Assembly (NCBI GenBank): GCA_016721735.1
Contig: JADKHM010000002.1
Coordinates: 434,001 to 498,000 of the forward strand
DNA length: 64,000 bases
DNA from: Flavobacterium sp.
Lineage (GTDB): Bacteria > Bacteroidota > Bacteroidia > Flavobacteriales > Flavobacteriaceae
Direction: 5' to 3'
The notes beneath the pieces are model-generated. The model was not told the DNA's origin, searched no databases, and was given only the letters and a program-made list of their open reading frames with translations. Made by a program: the position numbers and the translations under genes. Positions within the stretch are counted from its first letter, which is position 1; each line of letters starts with the position of its first letter. Shown in pieces: positions 7,487-16,994 of the stretch.

Positions 7487-8833
7487 TTAATTTTTGATGA
7501 ATTTCTTGATGATGGTTTGTCCATCCTCGGTTTGAACGGTAATGAGATACAATCCTTTGGCATAGGCACTAACATCTATTTCACAAACTTCTTGATTCAC
7601 TATTCTTTCTGATGCTACCCTTCCATCTAAGGATGTTATTGAAACTTTTGTAATATTAGAATTCCAATTTTTTACTGTTAATAATGTATTTACAGGATTA
7701 GGATAAATATCAATTTCTTGGAAAGTTTTTAAAGAATTAATTTTATTGGTAATTTTAGTTAGCTCATCTGTTGAGTTATTAGGATTTCTATATACAAAAG
7801 GCGCTAAACAATCTTCAGGATAAGCTGAGAATTGCGAACCAAATAAGGCTTCGAAACCAGGATTTAATTCAATAAAATTCCTGCTTTATAAATTACACCA
7901 TTTCCAAGAACATTGTCACCAACTGTTACAAGATTAGTGGCCCTAATCCAGTCAGAGGTATGCCTAAGTCGAGTGTTAATAGGAAAACTCGAATCGTTAC
8001 TTACATCATTTAACGAAGATATTAAAGTTAAATCCGGAACGCAACATCTAGAATCATCTGAAGGCAAAATAGTAACATTTACTGGTATCGGGCATGTTAA
8101 TGCTTGACCAGGATTTGGCGTAAAAGTGTAAATAAAATCACCAGAAATACTTGTATCAATTGCTGATGGATTCCAAGTTCCTTGAATGTTGTTTCCAACA
8201 ACAATTGTTGATAAATCTAGTGCCGCATCGTTCAAACATATTGGATTTATTTGGGGACTACAACCAATTCAATGGTGTAAAACAAAAACGCAGTAGAAAA
8301 TCCGTGTGCTTCAGTGAAATCTAGTGTAAAGTTGTTAATAGAATTCGAACATGACCAAGTTGCAGCTGGCGTTCTGCCTATATCCGTCCAGACATTCACA
8401 CCAGTGGTAGTAGCACAGCAGTTAACCGGATTACTTCCTATTGCTGTCACATTAGAAAACAACACATCGGTTAGTTGAAAAGAATCATCCCATCCAATTG
8501 ATGGGCTGGTATTGAAATTAATATCCGTAACTGTAAAATTTGTTATAACAACAGGCACCGGAAAGTTGAAGATTATATTTTGAGCCGGATCATTAATTCT
8601 GGGTCCATCTGTCCAGAAACTATTGAAATCCGACGCTCCTATATTCTAAACAGCAGAGTACTTCCTATTCCGATCGCTGAAGCTGTAACTATTCCCGCAC
8701 TACAATTTCCTGTTATGCCTATAGTATTATTAGGAATAGCATCCCATACAACTATTTCTTGTGAAAAAGAATTCATACTTATTAAAGTAATAATAAGTAT
8801 GAAATTCGAATTCCATTTAAATACGTTTTTCAT
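7487..8833 (-). pseudogene. Secreted T9SS-sorted surface protein, broken by three -1 frameshifts
   Basis: Read with frame corrections this is one protein of about 450 residues: signal peptide (from the ATG at 8833, ending NSFSQ), a beta-rich body, and a C-terminal type A T9SS sorting domain (EIDIYPNPVNT ... GLYLITVQTEDG ... IIKKFIKN). The frame breaks at three places, each consistent with loss of one base: near 8640 (ATATAGG, after LLFRI), near 8247 (a CCCC run, after LVVVP) and near 7868 (GGAATTTT, after IYKAG). The next segment resumes in frame each time, e.g. GASDFNSFWTDGP, INPICLNDAALD, NFIELNPGFEA. It starts 28 bases after the adhesin-like gene and is probably cotranscribed. Sequencing error is possible, but three breaks in one gene while most neighbours are intact favours decay. 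Confidence 0.8.
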
Positions 8834-8860
8834 AATTTTAAAATTTAAGTTAAACGCATC

Positions 8861-10228
8861 TTATTTTTTCTCAAGTAAAGTTTTCACTATAGCTTTCAAT
8901 TCCTCTATTTCTTTACTTTGCTTGTCTAATCTTTTTTCTTGTTCTATAGCGTATAAAGTGAGTTCTTCTATTTTACCCATTTGTTTGGCTTGCATGTCGC
9001 CTAGATCAAGACCGTTTTCTATAAGTTCGCAGGCAGATTCAATCCCTGGCAAATGTTTGTTTTCTTTAACAAAGGATTCAATTTCTTTCAGTGGCATTAA
9101 TTTATAGTCATTGGCGAAAACATAATCTGCCCAGTTTGGATCAACGCCGCCACTACCATCGTAACGTAAAGCTACTTTTACTTTTTCAGTTAGAATTCCT
9201 CCTTCAACGTACAACCTGTAGTCACCTGTGCTTGAATTAAAATTGTAATTATCTCCAATATATATTTTACCCGTATTAGGGTAACTCGCAGCATCTGCGG
9301 TGTCAAAAAACAAGTTGCAATCTTTCATTGTAACCGATCTTAGTTGATAATTTGGATTTAAAGGATCTTGGCTTGTCTCTATAGTACCATCATGAGTGTA
9401 TAATGTTTTAGGTGTTGGTGAGTTAATTACAAATGGATCACTTGTTATTCCAGATCCATTTACAGTTATATTTGTGCCGGCTTGTATAACAGTAGGCGCT
9501 CCTCCACCTGACGGCAATGCTCGTAAGATCACATCTTTAGTAATAGGATCAACAGTTAAAAAATTTGTTGCAGTAGGCATTGGATTCGGAATGGCAAAAT
9601 TCATAAATCGCAATCCTGTGGTTCCTGCTACTGCGCCTGTACCATTTGAGTTAATTACTAATCTGTTGCCTAAAATTGGGTTGTCTCCGACATCAATTCC
9701 GGTTCGACCAAAATTGTCTATATACAATCGTTGCCTTCCAAATCCGTTATTAACACCCGCAATTCCACCATCAGCAAGAATAACTCTATTGGAAACATCA
9801 CCGGTCGAGACAACTCTTCCCAAAAAAGTATTTCCAATTCCAAAATTAATTGAACCGCCACAATTAGCACCTATTAGTGTATTGCAATTTCCGTTTGCAA
9901 CACCAAATCCTGCTCGTTCTCCCACTGCCACATTACTACTTCCCATACCACTCACATACATCGCTTGATGGCCAATTGCGGTGTTATCACTCCCTGATGT
10001 AATGGTATTTAACGACATTTTTCCTACGGCAGTATTACGGAAACCAGAAACAGTGATTGGATTACCGCCCACATTAGAATACATGCTCCTATCGCCTATC
10101 GCAGTGTTGTCATTTCCCGTTACAAGATTTACTGGAGGTACAGGTGCAAAAAAGTTTTGAGCATCAATTTGTTGAATAGCTGCTAAAGTTGCGATTATTG
10201 CAACAATAAATAATCGTGTTGTTTTCAT
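8861..10228 (-). CDS. Secreted adhesin/tail-fibre-like protein with NTAIG head repeats
   Basis: A 455-residue secreted protein. After a signal peptide (about 1-23) come repeats of the YadA-head type (GNDNTAIG, GFRNTAVG, GSDNTAIG, GSSNVAVG, GNCNTLIG, GIGNTFLG; about 38-135). The middle is beta-rich, and the end (about 365-455) contains ADYVFANDYKLMPLKEIES, KHLPGI, a DMQAKQMGKIEELTLY segment and a terminal coiled coil. That C-terminal block is widespread in Bacteroidota surface proteins and resembles the tail-fibre/S74 chaperone region, suggesting a trimeric fibre. Function is inferred; adhesion is plausible. A weak TAACTTTA element lies at 10243-10250. Confidence 0.75.
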   Translation of the reverse strand: MKTTRLFIVAIIATLAAIQQIDAQNFFAPVPPVNLVTGNDNTAIGDRSMYSNVGGNPITVSGFRNTAVGKMSLNTITSGSDNTAIGHQAMYVSGMGSSNVAVGERAGFGVANGNCNTLIGANCGGSINFGIGNTFLGRVVSTGDVSNRVILADGGIAGVNNGFGRQRLYIDNFGRTGIDVGDNPILGNRLVINSNGTGAVAGTTGLRFMNFAIPNPMPTATNFLTVDPITKDVILRALPSGGGAPTVIQAGTNITVNGSGITSDPFVINSPTPKTLYTHDGTIETSQDPLNPNYQLRSVTMKDCNLFFDTADAASYPNTGKIYIGDNYNFNSSTGDYRLYVEGGILTEKVKVALRYDGSGGVDPNWADYVFANDYKLMPLKEIESFVKENKHLPGIESACELIENGLDLGDMQAKQMGKIEELTLYAIEQEKRLDKQSKEIEELKAIVKTLLEKK

Positions 10229-10604
10229 AATATATTGGTTTTTAAAGTTATCCTCTAAAATTAAACAAAAAAAGTTCTAGTTGTATTACGTTAATGAAAA
10301 TAAATTGTCAATAAGTAAAAGCCACTTTTGGAATGGCCTTTTTTTTTATCGATTAAAGTCAAATTAAGATGTAGTTTTTAGGAATTATTGCCGCTTCATA
10401 GCGCGCGTTTGTCAGTTTCTATGCTCCTACCTCGTTCAAATGTCAACAAACGTGAAATATAAAATTAAAGACAAGATTTGTTATCTATTCCATGTTTGGA
10501 TTGACATTGTCTTTGGAATGAAAAGATAAAGTGAATCAGTATCAAAGATTATGTTAGAATAAATTAATACTTTTGAAATCCAACAAAAATGTTGTGCTTT
10601 AGAA
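10229..10604. other. 376-base divergent intergenic region
   Basis: It separates the adhesin-like gene (minus) from the first MBOAT gene (plus). Contents seen: a possible minus-strand -7 element TAACTTTA (10243-10250); an orphan plus-strand hairpin with GCCA/TGGC arms and a T9 tract (about 10317-10348) that resembles a terminator but has no plus-strand gene before it; short CGTTTGT/ACAAACG arms (about 10406-10452); and the plus-strand -7 element at 10568-10575. No coding sequence is convincing. Confidence 0.5.
10568..10575 (+). promoter_or_regulatory. -7 promoter element TACTTTTG for the first MBOAT cassette
   Basis: Exact TAnnTTTG match 29 bases before the ATG at 10605. No good -33 TTTG is visible. 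Confidence 0.5.
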
Positions 10605-12062
10605 ATGCTTTTTAACTCCCTTAACTTTGCCATCTTTCTCCCTATAATATTTATATTATATTGGTTTGTCACGAATAAGAGCTTAAAAATTCAAAACCTA
10701 TTACTTCTGGTTTCAAGCTATTTCTTTTATGGCTTTTGGGATTGGCGATTTTTATTTCTCTTAGTTTTTTCAACCCTGTTGGATTATTATACAGGAATCA
10801 AAATGTCGGACACCACTAGTCCTAGCAAAAAACGATTTTGGTTTTGGCTCAGTGTTTCGATAAATCTAGGTTTCTTGGCGGTGTTTAAATACTATAATTT
10901 TTTCGCAGCTTCTTTTGCGGAAGCGATAACCCATTTTGGTTTAAAAGTAGATCCTTGGACACTAAAAATAATTCTGCCTGTCGGGATTTCTTTTTATACG
11001 TTCCATGGTTTGTCCTACGTGATCGACATATACAAAGGTCGCATCAAGGCTGAAAAAAACTTTATAGAATATGCCGTATTCGTTAGTTTTTTTCCACTTC
11101 TAGTCGCTGGACCGATAGAAAGGGCTACTCATTTATTACCACAAATTAAGAAAAAAAGAGTATTTGATTATGACCAAGCTGTCAATGGTTTACGACAAAT
11201 CTTATGGGGATTATTCAAGAAAATAGTTATTGCTGACCAATGTGCTGAATATGCAAATATCGTTTTTAATGGTGCGGAATCATTCTCTGGAAGTACACTT
11301 GTACTAGGCGCACTTTTTTTTACCATGCAAATTTATGGTGATTTTTCGGGATATTCAGATATTGCTTTGGGAACAGCGCGTCTTTTCGGAATAGACTTAC
11401 TGCGCAATTTTGCCTTTCCTTACTTTTCAAGAGACATCGCAGAGTTTTGGCGACGTTGGCACATTTCGCTATCGACTTGGTTTAGAGATTATCTCTATAT
11501 TCCTCTCGGAGGCAGTAAGAGCGGGACGTGGAAAAAAATAAGAAATACTTTTATACTATTTTTAGTAAGCGGGTTTTGGCACGGAGCCAATTGGACCTTT
11601 ATTGTATGGGGTTTTCTAAATGCTTTATATATCATGCCCTCCATAGTTTTTAATACGAACAGAAATCATCTAGATATCGTGGCGAAAGGAAAATTTTTGC
11701 CAACAATAAAAGAACTATTTCAGATGAGTTTAACCTTTTGCCTTACTGTATTTGCATGGATTTTCTTTAGAGCTATCGATTTAAGTCATGCTTACAGTTT
11801 TATTTCTAAAATAGCATCACTTTCACTTTTTGAAGTTCCGTATTTTCCAGGAATTGGCACCAGTATTCCCACTTTCGTTTTTCTTCTTCTGTTCTTTATT
11901 ATTGAATGGCTAGGAAGAGAACAGCAATTTGCCATTGAATCACTCGGTATCAGATGGCCAAGAATGATCAGATGGAGTGTTTATTGCTTTTTCATACTCG
12001 TAATCTCTTACTTTTCTTATTCATCTGAAGTAAACCAACAATTTATTTATTTTCAATTTTAA
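10605..12062 (+). CDS. MBOAT-family O-acyltransferase (AlgI/DltB-like), cassette 1
   Basis: A 485-residue polytopic inner-membrane acyltransferase. Landmarks: FWDWRFLFLL (about 44-53), LPVGISFYTFHGLSY (124-138), FPLLVAGPIERATHLLPQI, FSRDIAEFWRRWHISLS (about 274-290), RDYLYIPLGGS, and the presumed catalytic His326 in SGFWHGANW. AlgI-type MBOATs pass acyl groups, commonly acetyl, across the membrane to modify secreted polysaccharides. Three bases separate it from an SGNH-like partner gene, the usual pairing. About 80% identical to the product of 13963-15399 over the first 180 residues by hand alignment. Confidence 0.92.
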   Translation: MLFNSLNFAIFLPIIFILYWFVTNKSLKIQNLLLLVSSYFFYGFWDWRFLFLLVFSTLLDYYTGIKMSDTTSPSKKRFWFWLSVSINLGFLAVFKYYNFFAASFAEAITHFGLKVDPWTLKIILPVGISFYTFHGLSYVIDIYKGRIKAEKNFIEYAVFVSFFPLLVAGPIERATHLLPQIKKKRVFDYDQAVNGLRQILWGLFKKIVIADQCAEYANIVFNGAESFSGSTLVLGALFFTMQIYGDFSGYSDIALGTARLFGIDLLRNFAFPYFSRDIAEFWRRWHISLSTWFRDYLYIPLGGSKSGTWKKIRNTFILFLVSGFWHGANWTFIVWGFLNALYIMPSIVFNTNRNHLDIVAKGKFLPTIKELFQMSLTFCLTVFAWIFFRAIDLSHAYSFISKIASLSLFEVPYFPGIGTSIPTFVFLLLFFIIEWLGREQQFAIESLGIRWPRMIRWSVYCFFILVISYFSYSSEVNQQFIYFQF

Positions 12063-12065
12063 GTA

Positions 12066-13004
12066 ATGAAAAAATTCCTCCTATATCTCATTCGATTTTC
12101 ATTATTTCTAGTTGGAATCGCTTTTCTAATTCAGTTCATTTTAGGTTTGGTAATTAGTGGCAAATCATTAAATGAAGTTGATAATCTTGAGCAAACTTCA
12201 AATATCAATGCTACCTTAGTTTTCTTAGGAAGTTCAAGATGCTGGGTACAATTTGACACTTCATTTTTCGACAGTACATTCAATCAAAACAGTGCCAACA
12301 TTGGCGTTGATGGACATTCAGAATTGGCAATGGCGACCCTAAGGTTAAAAGACTATTTATCGAGAAATAAACCCCCAAAATTTGTGATTTTGAGTTTTGA
12401 TCCTTTAATGAATGGCGACTCGGAAACCATGAATGAAAATCTTATTCATAAGGATGCTTTTGCACGTTATTCATTTTTTCCAACTGAGAAAAACACTCCT
12501 TTTGTTACTTATTTTAAATTTAATACAGCCGAAAAATACATTCCTTTATATTCCATTTTTAAGTATAAGTTGCTTGATGACTGTGTGAAAAGTATTGGCG
12601 CGAAAAAATACGACCCGTCAGCAAGTCATTTAGTTGATAGAAAGTGGGATACACTTCATAATCCAATTACAATGGATCAAAAAAAATACTACTTTAAAAG
12701 CGATAAGATAAACGCTGTAACCAAAGCATTGAGTGATTTAAATAAAATATGTATCCAAAACAATTGTAAATTAATGTGCGTTCAAACTCCAGTTTATAAA
12801 GTCATCTATGAAAAAACAACCTTTGAGCGTACCCAACTCATTTGTCAAAAATTGAACATCCCGTTTCTTGATTTGAGTCGAGAAAATTTTAAAGACGACA
12901 TCAATCTTTTTTACAGCCCAACCCATTTAAACAAGTATGGAGTTAGCAAAATGAATTTATTTCTAAAAGACAATGCGCAATTGAATGCCTTTTTTAAAAA
13001 TTAG
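12066..13004 (+). CDS. Membrane-anchored SGNH-like acyltransferase partner, cassette 1
   Basis: A 312-residue protein with one N-terminal membrane helix (about 5-30) and an extracytoplasmic domain. LGSSR (54-58) is placed like the SGNH block I nucleophile loop, and SPTHLNKYG (His287) like the block V Asp/Ser-x-x-His. Proteins of this type usually work with an MBOAT to move the acyl group onto a glycan outside the membrane. It follows its MBOAT with a 3-base gap. The domain is much less similar to its counterpart at 13069-13956 than the two MBOATs are to each other, so the acceptors may differ. Confidence 0.75.
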   Translation: MKKFLLYLIRFSLFLVGIAFLIQFILGLVISGKSLNEVDNLEQTSNINATLVFLGSSRCWVQFDTSFFDSTFNQNSANIGVDGHSELAMATLRLKDYLSRNKPPKFVILSFDPLMNGDSETMNENLIHKDAFARYSFFPTEKNTPFVTYFKFNTAEKYIPLYSIFKYKLLDDCVKSIGAKKYDPSASHLVDRKWDTLHNPITMDQKKYYFKSDKINAVTKALSDLNKICIQNNCKLMCVQTPVYKVIYEKTTFERTQLICQKLNIPFLDLSRENFKDDINLFYSPTHLNKYGVSKMNLFLKDNAQLNAFFKN

Positions 13005-13068
13005 CTAAACCATTTTAGTTAATTTATTATAATTTTGCACTAATCTTCAAGTGCCCTAAAGTGAACGT

Positions 13069-13956
13069 TTATTCCAATTGATTTCTAGTTGATTCAAACA
13101 ATTCTCTAGTCAACTTCTTGGCTCCCTCGTCATTCAAATGTCCACAATTATAAAACATTGCATCTGGATAACCTTTCGATAAATCTATCAAGTCAGGCGC
13201 CAGTTTTTTCATTTTTTGAATGTAAGGATCCACGTTGATTTTACTACAAAAAGGCGTAATGAACAGCATCAATTTGGTGTTTTTTTGTTTACATAGTAGT
13301 CTTATTTCATTCAAAACAGAATTCCCGTGAAGTATTGTTTTTTCGCCCATAATCACCAGTGGTGTATTCGGTATCGCGTTGCCAAATTTTGGCGTATAAC
13401 CGACACTAGGATCAATTCCTGGTTTCTTATTTAAGAAAGAAAAAAACAACTCTCGGAAACCAATTTTAGCGTCATTAATGGCATAGCGATAAAAAGGAAT
13501 ATAGTATAAACCATCAAAATTAGGATTGTATTTTTTTGTATGCGCCGTGACAATTGGATTGTTGATAAAAGGCATGGCTTCCGCAGTGGAGATATTGGAA
13601 GATTCTGTTGTTTCAAGATTAGAATCTATTTGTAGAAATACTGTTTTCACTTGATTATGTGCTAGCAACAACCTAATTTGCAGCAAATTGTCATTTAAAC
13701 CTGCGCCTTCCACTCCTAAATTGATGGTTCTTTTATTGGACAGTTTGTTAAACAAATCCGTGTCGATATGGTTCGCAACTCTTGACGACCCTAAAAACAC
13801 GACGTCAAAGCTTTCTTTCTTAAGATTGATAATGTAATGCAGCTTGTTTCTTGGAATGCCGTCACGATATATTTTTGAATAGTATAGATCACACAAAAAC
13901 AACAATAGAAAAACTAGTGCTAGGATCGAAAAAATGTGCAGTAAAAATTTTTTCAT
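13069..13956 (-). CDS. Membrane-anchored SGNH-like acyltransferase partner, cassette 2
   Basis: A 295-residue protein with an N-terminal membrane helix (about 5-25), VVFLGSSRV (LGSSR at 55-59) as the block I-like loop and NCGHLNDEG (His273) as the block V-like motif. It begins 6 bases after the stop of the cassette 2 MBOAT. It meets cassette 1 tail to tail, with only 64 bases between the two stops. Function inferred from motifs and pairing: transfer of an acyl group to an extracytoplasmic glycan or lipid. Confidence 0.75.
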   Translation of the reverse strand: MKKFLLHIFSILALVFLLLFLCDLYYSKIYRDGIPRNKLHYIINLKKESFDVVFLGSSRVANHIDTDLFNKLSNKRTINLGVEGAGLNDNLLQIRLLLAHNQVKTVFLQIDSNLETTESSNISTAEAMPFINNPIVTAHTKKYNPNFDGLYYIPFYRYAINDAKIGFRELFFSFLNKKPGIDPSVGYTPKFGNAIPNTPLVIMGEKTILHGNSVLNEIRLLCKQKNTKLMLFITPFCSKINVDPYIQKMKKLAPDLIDLSKGYPDAMFYNCGHLNDEGAKKLTRELFESTRNQLE

Positions 13957-13962
13957 GTGATT

Positions 13963-15399
13963 CTAAAATTGAAAATAAATAAAATCTGTGATATTCGAAT
14001 AAACCCCTAATGTGATGATGCTAAGCAGAATTACTGTCAATTTCACATAGATCCATTTTCCGAAAAAAGGATGTTCTCTCTCTCTTGAAATCCATTCTAA
14101 GCATAAAAAGAAAATGATGAGTAAAACCAACTCTGCAGAATATCGCTCAATACCTAAATATTCCAATCCGTTTTTGAAATTACATTGGAATAAATTCTTC
14201 AGATATTTTAATGCAATGGTTATAGAATCCGCTCTAAAAAAAATCCAACTAATCAAAACTAAAAAGAAAGTAGAAGTCATTGAAAACACTTCCTTTAGAC
14301 TGGGAAATTGTTTTCCTTTTGCCACAATTTCTAAATTATTTCTGTTGGTGTTGGTTAGCAAAAGTGGTAAAAAATAGATGGCATTGAGAGCGCCCCAAAT
14401 AATGAAGGTCCAATTTGCTCCATGCCAAAATCCGCTCACGATAAAAATCAAAAATGTATTTCGAATCTTTGTCCATTTTCCACCTTGACTTCCGCCTAAA
14501 GGAATATATAGATAATCTCGGAACCAAGACGACAGTGATATATGCCAACGCCTCCAAAATTCCGCGATATCTCTCGAAAAATAGGGGAAGTTAAAATTCC
14601 TAAGCAAATCGATTCCGAAAAGTTTTGCAGTTCCTAGAGCAATATCGGAATAGCCTGAAAAATCACCATAAATTTGAAAAGAAAAATAGAATGCCCCAAG
14701 AAATAATGAGATCGAATTCATGCTTTCATAGTTTGCAAATATTTCATTTGCGTATTGGGCACAACTATCTGCAATAACGATTTTCTTAAACAAGCCCCAT
14801 ATAATTTGATAAATTCCATCAATTGCTTGGTCGGAATTAAAGGCTCTTTTCTTTTTTATTTGCGGCAGAAGATGGGTTGCTCTTTCAATTGGACCAGCAA
14901 CTAAAAGCGGAAAAAAACTAACAAATACGGAGTAATCTATAAAGTTCTTCTCCGCCTTTATTCGGTCTTTATAGATGTCTATAACATACGATAATCCATG
15001 AAAAGTATAAAACGAAATCCCAACAGGCAGTATGACTTTAAGCGTCCAAGGATTGACCTGCAAACCAAAATTTGAAATTGCCGTTGCAAAAGATGCTGCA
15101 AAAAAATTATAATATTTAAAAACCCCTAAAAATCCTAAGTTTACAAATATGCTAATCCAAAACCACGTCTTTTTTGTATTTTGATTTTCGGTTTGCGACA
15201 TTTTCAACCCCGTGTAATAATCGAGTAACGTTGAAAATATTAATAAGAATAAAAATCTCCAATCCCAAAAAGCGTAAAAAAGATAGCTTGAAACAAGTAA
15301 AAGTAAATTTTGAGTTTTTAAATTCTTATTCGCTATAAACCAATACAAAACAAAAACTAGAGGAAGAAAAAGCGCGAAATTTAGAGAATTAAAAAGCAT
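13963..15399 (-). CDS. MBOAT-family O-acyltransferase (AlgI/DltB-like), cassette 2
   Basis: A 478-residue paralogue of the cassette 1 enzyme, colinear without gaps over at least the first 180 residues, with the same landmarks: FWDWRFLFLL, LPVGISFYTFHGLSY, FWRRWHISLSSWFRDYLY and His326 in SGFWHGANW. The last 120 residues differ much more. A TATATTTG -7 element lies at 15435-15442. The adjacent SGNH-like gene completes the cassette. Confidence 0.92.
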   Translation of the reverse strand: MLFNSLNFALFLPLVFVLYWFIANKNLKTQNLLLLVSSYLFYAFWDWRFLFLLIFSTLLDYYTGLKMSQTENQNTKKTWFWISIFVNLGFLGVFKYYNFFAASFATAISNFGLQVNPWTLKVILPVGISFYTFHGLSYVIDIYKDRIKAEKNFIDYSVFVSFFPLLVAGPIERATHLLPQIKKKRAFNSDQAIDGIYQIIWGLFKKIVIADSCAQYANEIFANYESMNSISLFLGAFYFSFQIYGDFSGYSDIALGTAKLFGIDLLRNFNFPYFSRDIAEFWRRWHISLSSWFRDYLYIPLGGSQGGKWTKIRNTFLIFIVSGFWHGANWTFIIWGALNAIYFLPLLLTNTNRNNLEIVAKGKQFPSLKEVFSMTSTFFLVLISWIFFRADSITIALKYLKNLFQCNFKNGLEYLGIERYSAELVLLIIFFLCLEWISREREHPFFGKWIYVKLTVILLSIITLGVYSNITDFIYFQF

Positions 15400-15434
15400 T
15401 ACATGTCAGATATTTATAGCTAAGGCACTGTTTA

Positions 15435-15442
15435 CAAATATA
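15435..15442 (-). promoter_or_regulatory. -7 promoter element TATATTTG for the second MBOAT cassette
   Basis: Exact TAnnTTTG match on the minus strand, about 36 bases before the ATG at 15399. Confidence 0.5.
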
Positions 15443-15489
15443 AGTTAAATATCGAATTTTCATAATTAGTCCAATAAATCTGTATAAAA

Positions 15490-15519
15490 TAAAAAAGCCA
15501 CTCTTCTCAGAATGGCTTT
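15490..15519 (-). terminator. Terminator of citrate synthase gene
   Basis: AAGCCA/TGGCTT stem, with inner TTC/AAG pairing, followed on the minus strand by TTTTTTATTTT. It lies about 20 bases past the gltA stop. Confidence 0.75.
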
Positions 15520-15539
15520 CAAATTATGATATAATCAAT

Positions 15540-16823
15540 TTATCTTTTGTCCATGGGTTTAAAATCCCTTAATGGATGACCTACGTATATTTGACGCGGT
15601 CTTCCTATTGGTTCTTTGTTGATGCGCATTTCTTTCCACTGCGCGATCCAACCTGGCAAGCGACCAATGGCAAACATTACGGTAAACATATCCGTAGGAA
15701 TTCCTAGCGCTCTGTAGATGATTCCAGAATAGAAATCGACGTTTGGATATAATTTACGAGACACAAAATACTCATCAACCAAAGCTGCAGCTTCTAATTT
15801 TTTAGCAATATCCAAAATCGGATCGTCTACACCCAAAGTATTCAATACTTCATCAGCCGCTTTTTTAATAATACGTGCTCTTGGGTCGAAGTTCTTATAC
15901 ACTCTATGTCCGAATCCCATCAATCGGAATGGATCTTCTTTGTCTTTGGCTTTTGCCATATACTTGTCGGCATCGCCACCATTTTTGTGGATTTCTTCCA
16001 ACATTTCCAACACTGCTTGATTCGCGCCTCCGTGCAATGGTCCCCAAAGTGCAGAAACTCCTGCCGAAATAGAAGCGAACAAACCTGCATGCGAAGAACC
16101 TACAATTCTTACGGTAGAAGTCGAACAGTTTTGCTCGTGATCTGCGTGTAAAATAAACAATTTGTCTAAGGCATCGATGACTGTTTTATTTGCAGTGTAA
16201 GGTCCGGTTGGCAACTCAAACATCAAGTGCATGAAGTTTTCTACATATCCTTTTGTATTGTCGTAATAATTCAAAGGATAACCCATCATCTTTCTGTACG
16301 TCCAAGTGGCAATCACTAGGAATTTACCCATCGTTTTACAAACCGCTTCGTACATTTCTTTTTCATTATCAACATTCACGACTTTCGGGTTGAAAGCAGT
16401 TAGTGCGCTTGTCAAAGAAGACAAAACACCCATTGGATGTGCCGTTTTTGGAAATCCATCAATGATGTTTTTCATTTCCTCATTGACCAAAGTATATTTG
16501 CGAATATCCGTTTCAAATTGTGCCAGTTGCAGTTTTGTAGGTAATTCACCAAAAATAACCAAATAAGCTACTTCAAGGAAATCCGCTTTATCCGCCAAGT
16601 CTTCGATAGCATAACCGCGGTAACGGAGAATTCCTTCTTCGCCATCAAGAAAAGTAATTTCACTGGTACAAGAACCTGAGTTTTTATAACCCGGATCCAT
16701 CGTAATTGCTCCGGATAAATCACGCAACTTATTGATATCGATTCCTACTTCGTTCTCACTTCCTACGATTACGGGAAACTCATACTTCTTTCCGTCTAAT
16801 TCTAAAATGGCTGTCTTTGACAT
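15540..16823 (-). CDS. gltA: Citrate synthase
   Basis: Type II citrate synthase of 427 residues; condenses acetyl-CoA and oxaloacetate in the TCA cycle. Seen: the N-terminal beta domain (TAILELDGKKYEFPVI), GSCTSEITFLDGEEGILRYRG, active-site His segments ADHEQNCSTSTVR and WGPLHGGANQ, GFGHRVYKNFDPRA, and NVDFYSGIIYRALGIP carrying the catalytic Asp. The frame is open to 16865, but those codons overlap the AT-rich leader and conserved sequence begins at the ATG at 16823. Single-gene unit with its own -7 element (TAGTTTTG, 16863-16870) and terminator. Confidence 0.97.
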   Translation of the reverse strand: MSKTAILELDGKKYEFPVIVGSENEVGIDINKLRDLSGAITMDPGYKNSGSCTSEITFLDGEEGILRYRGYAIEDLADKADFLEVAYLVIFGELPTKLQLAQFETDIRKYTLVNEEMKNIIDGFPKTAHPMGVLSSLTSALTAFNPKVVNVDNEKEMYEAVCKTMGKFLVIATWTYRKMMGYPLNYYDNTKGYVENFMHLMFELPTGPYTANKTVIDALDKLFILHADHEQNCSTSTVRIVGSSHAGLFASISAGVSALWGPLHGGANQAVLEMLEEIHKNGGDADKYMAKAKDKEDPFRLMGFGHRVYKNFDPRARIIKKAADEVLNTLGVDDPILDIAKKLEAAALVDEYFVSRKLYPNVDFYSGIIYRALGIPTDMFTVMFAIGRLPGWIAQWKEMRINKEPIGRPRQIYVGHPLRDFKPMDKR

Positions 16824-16862
16824 AATATAAAAGGGAATTTTTTCTTTGAAATAATAATTTAA

Positions 16863-16870
16863 CAAAACTA
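16863..16870 (-). promoter_or_regulatory. -7 promoter element TAGTTTTG of gltA
   Basis: TAnnTTTG match about 40 bases before the ATG at 16823; no clear -33 box. Confidence 0.45.
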
Positions 16871-16935
16871 GGGAAATTGAAATGAATTAAAAAATGAATT
16901 TTACAAGGAAATTGTTAATTATTATATAAATAGTA

Positions 16936-16970
16936 AAACCCTTTCTAAGTCGAAAACGAAGAAAGGGTTG
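16936..16970 (-). terminator. Terminator after LRR4
   Basis: AACCCTTTCT/AGAAAGGGTT, a 10-base perfect stem around a 13-base loop, 25 bases after the LRR4 stop and followed on the minus strand by TTTACTATTT. Confidence 0.7.
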
Positions 16971-16994
16971 CTACAGAATTTAACCTTTATTAAT

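Noticed and set aside
10317..10348. Hairpin with T9 as a functional terminator
   Set aside because: The stem is only about 4 good pairs and no plus-strand gene ends before it; noted only in the intergenic entry.
13005..13068. Terminator between the convergent SGNH genes
   Set aside because: CTAAA/TTTAG gives only a 5-base A/T-rich stem; not strong enough.
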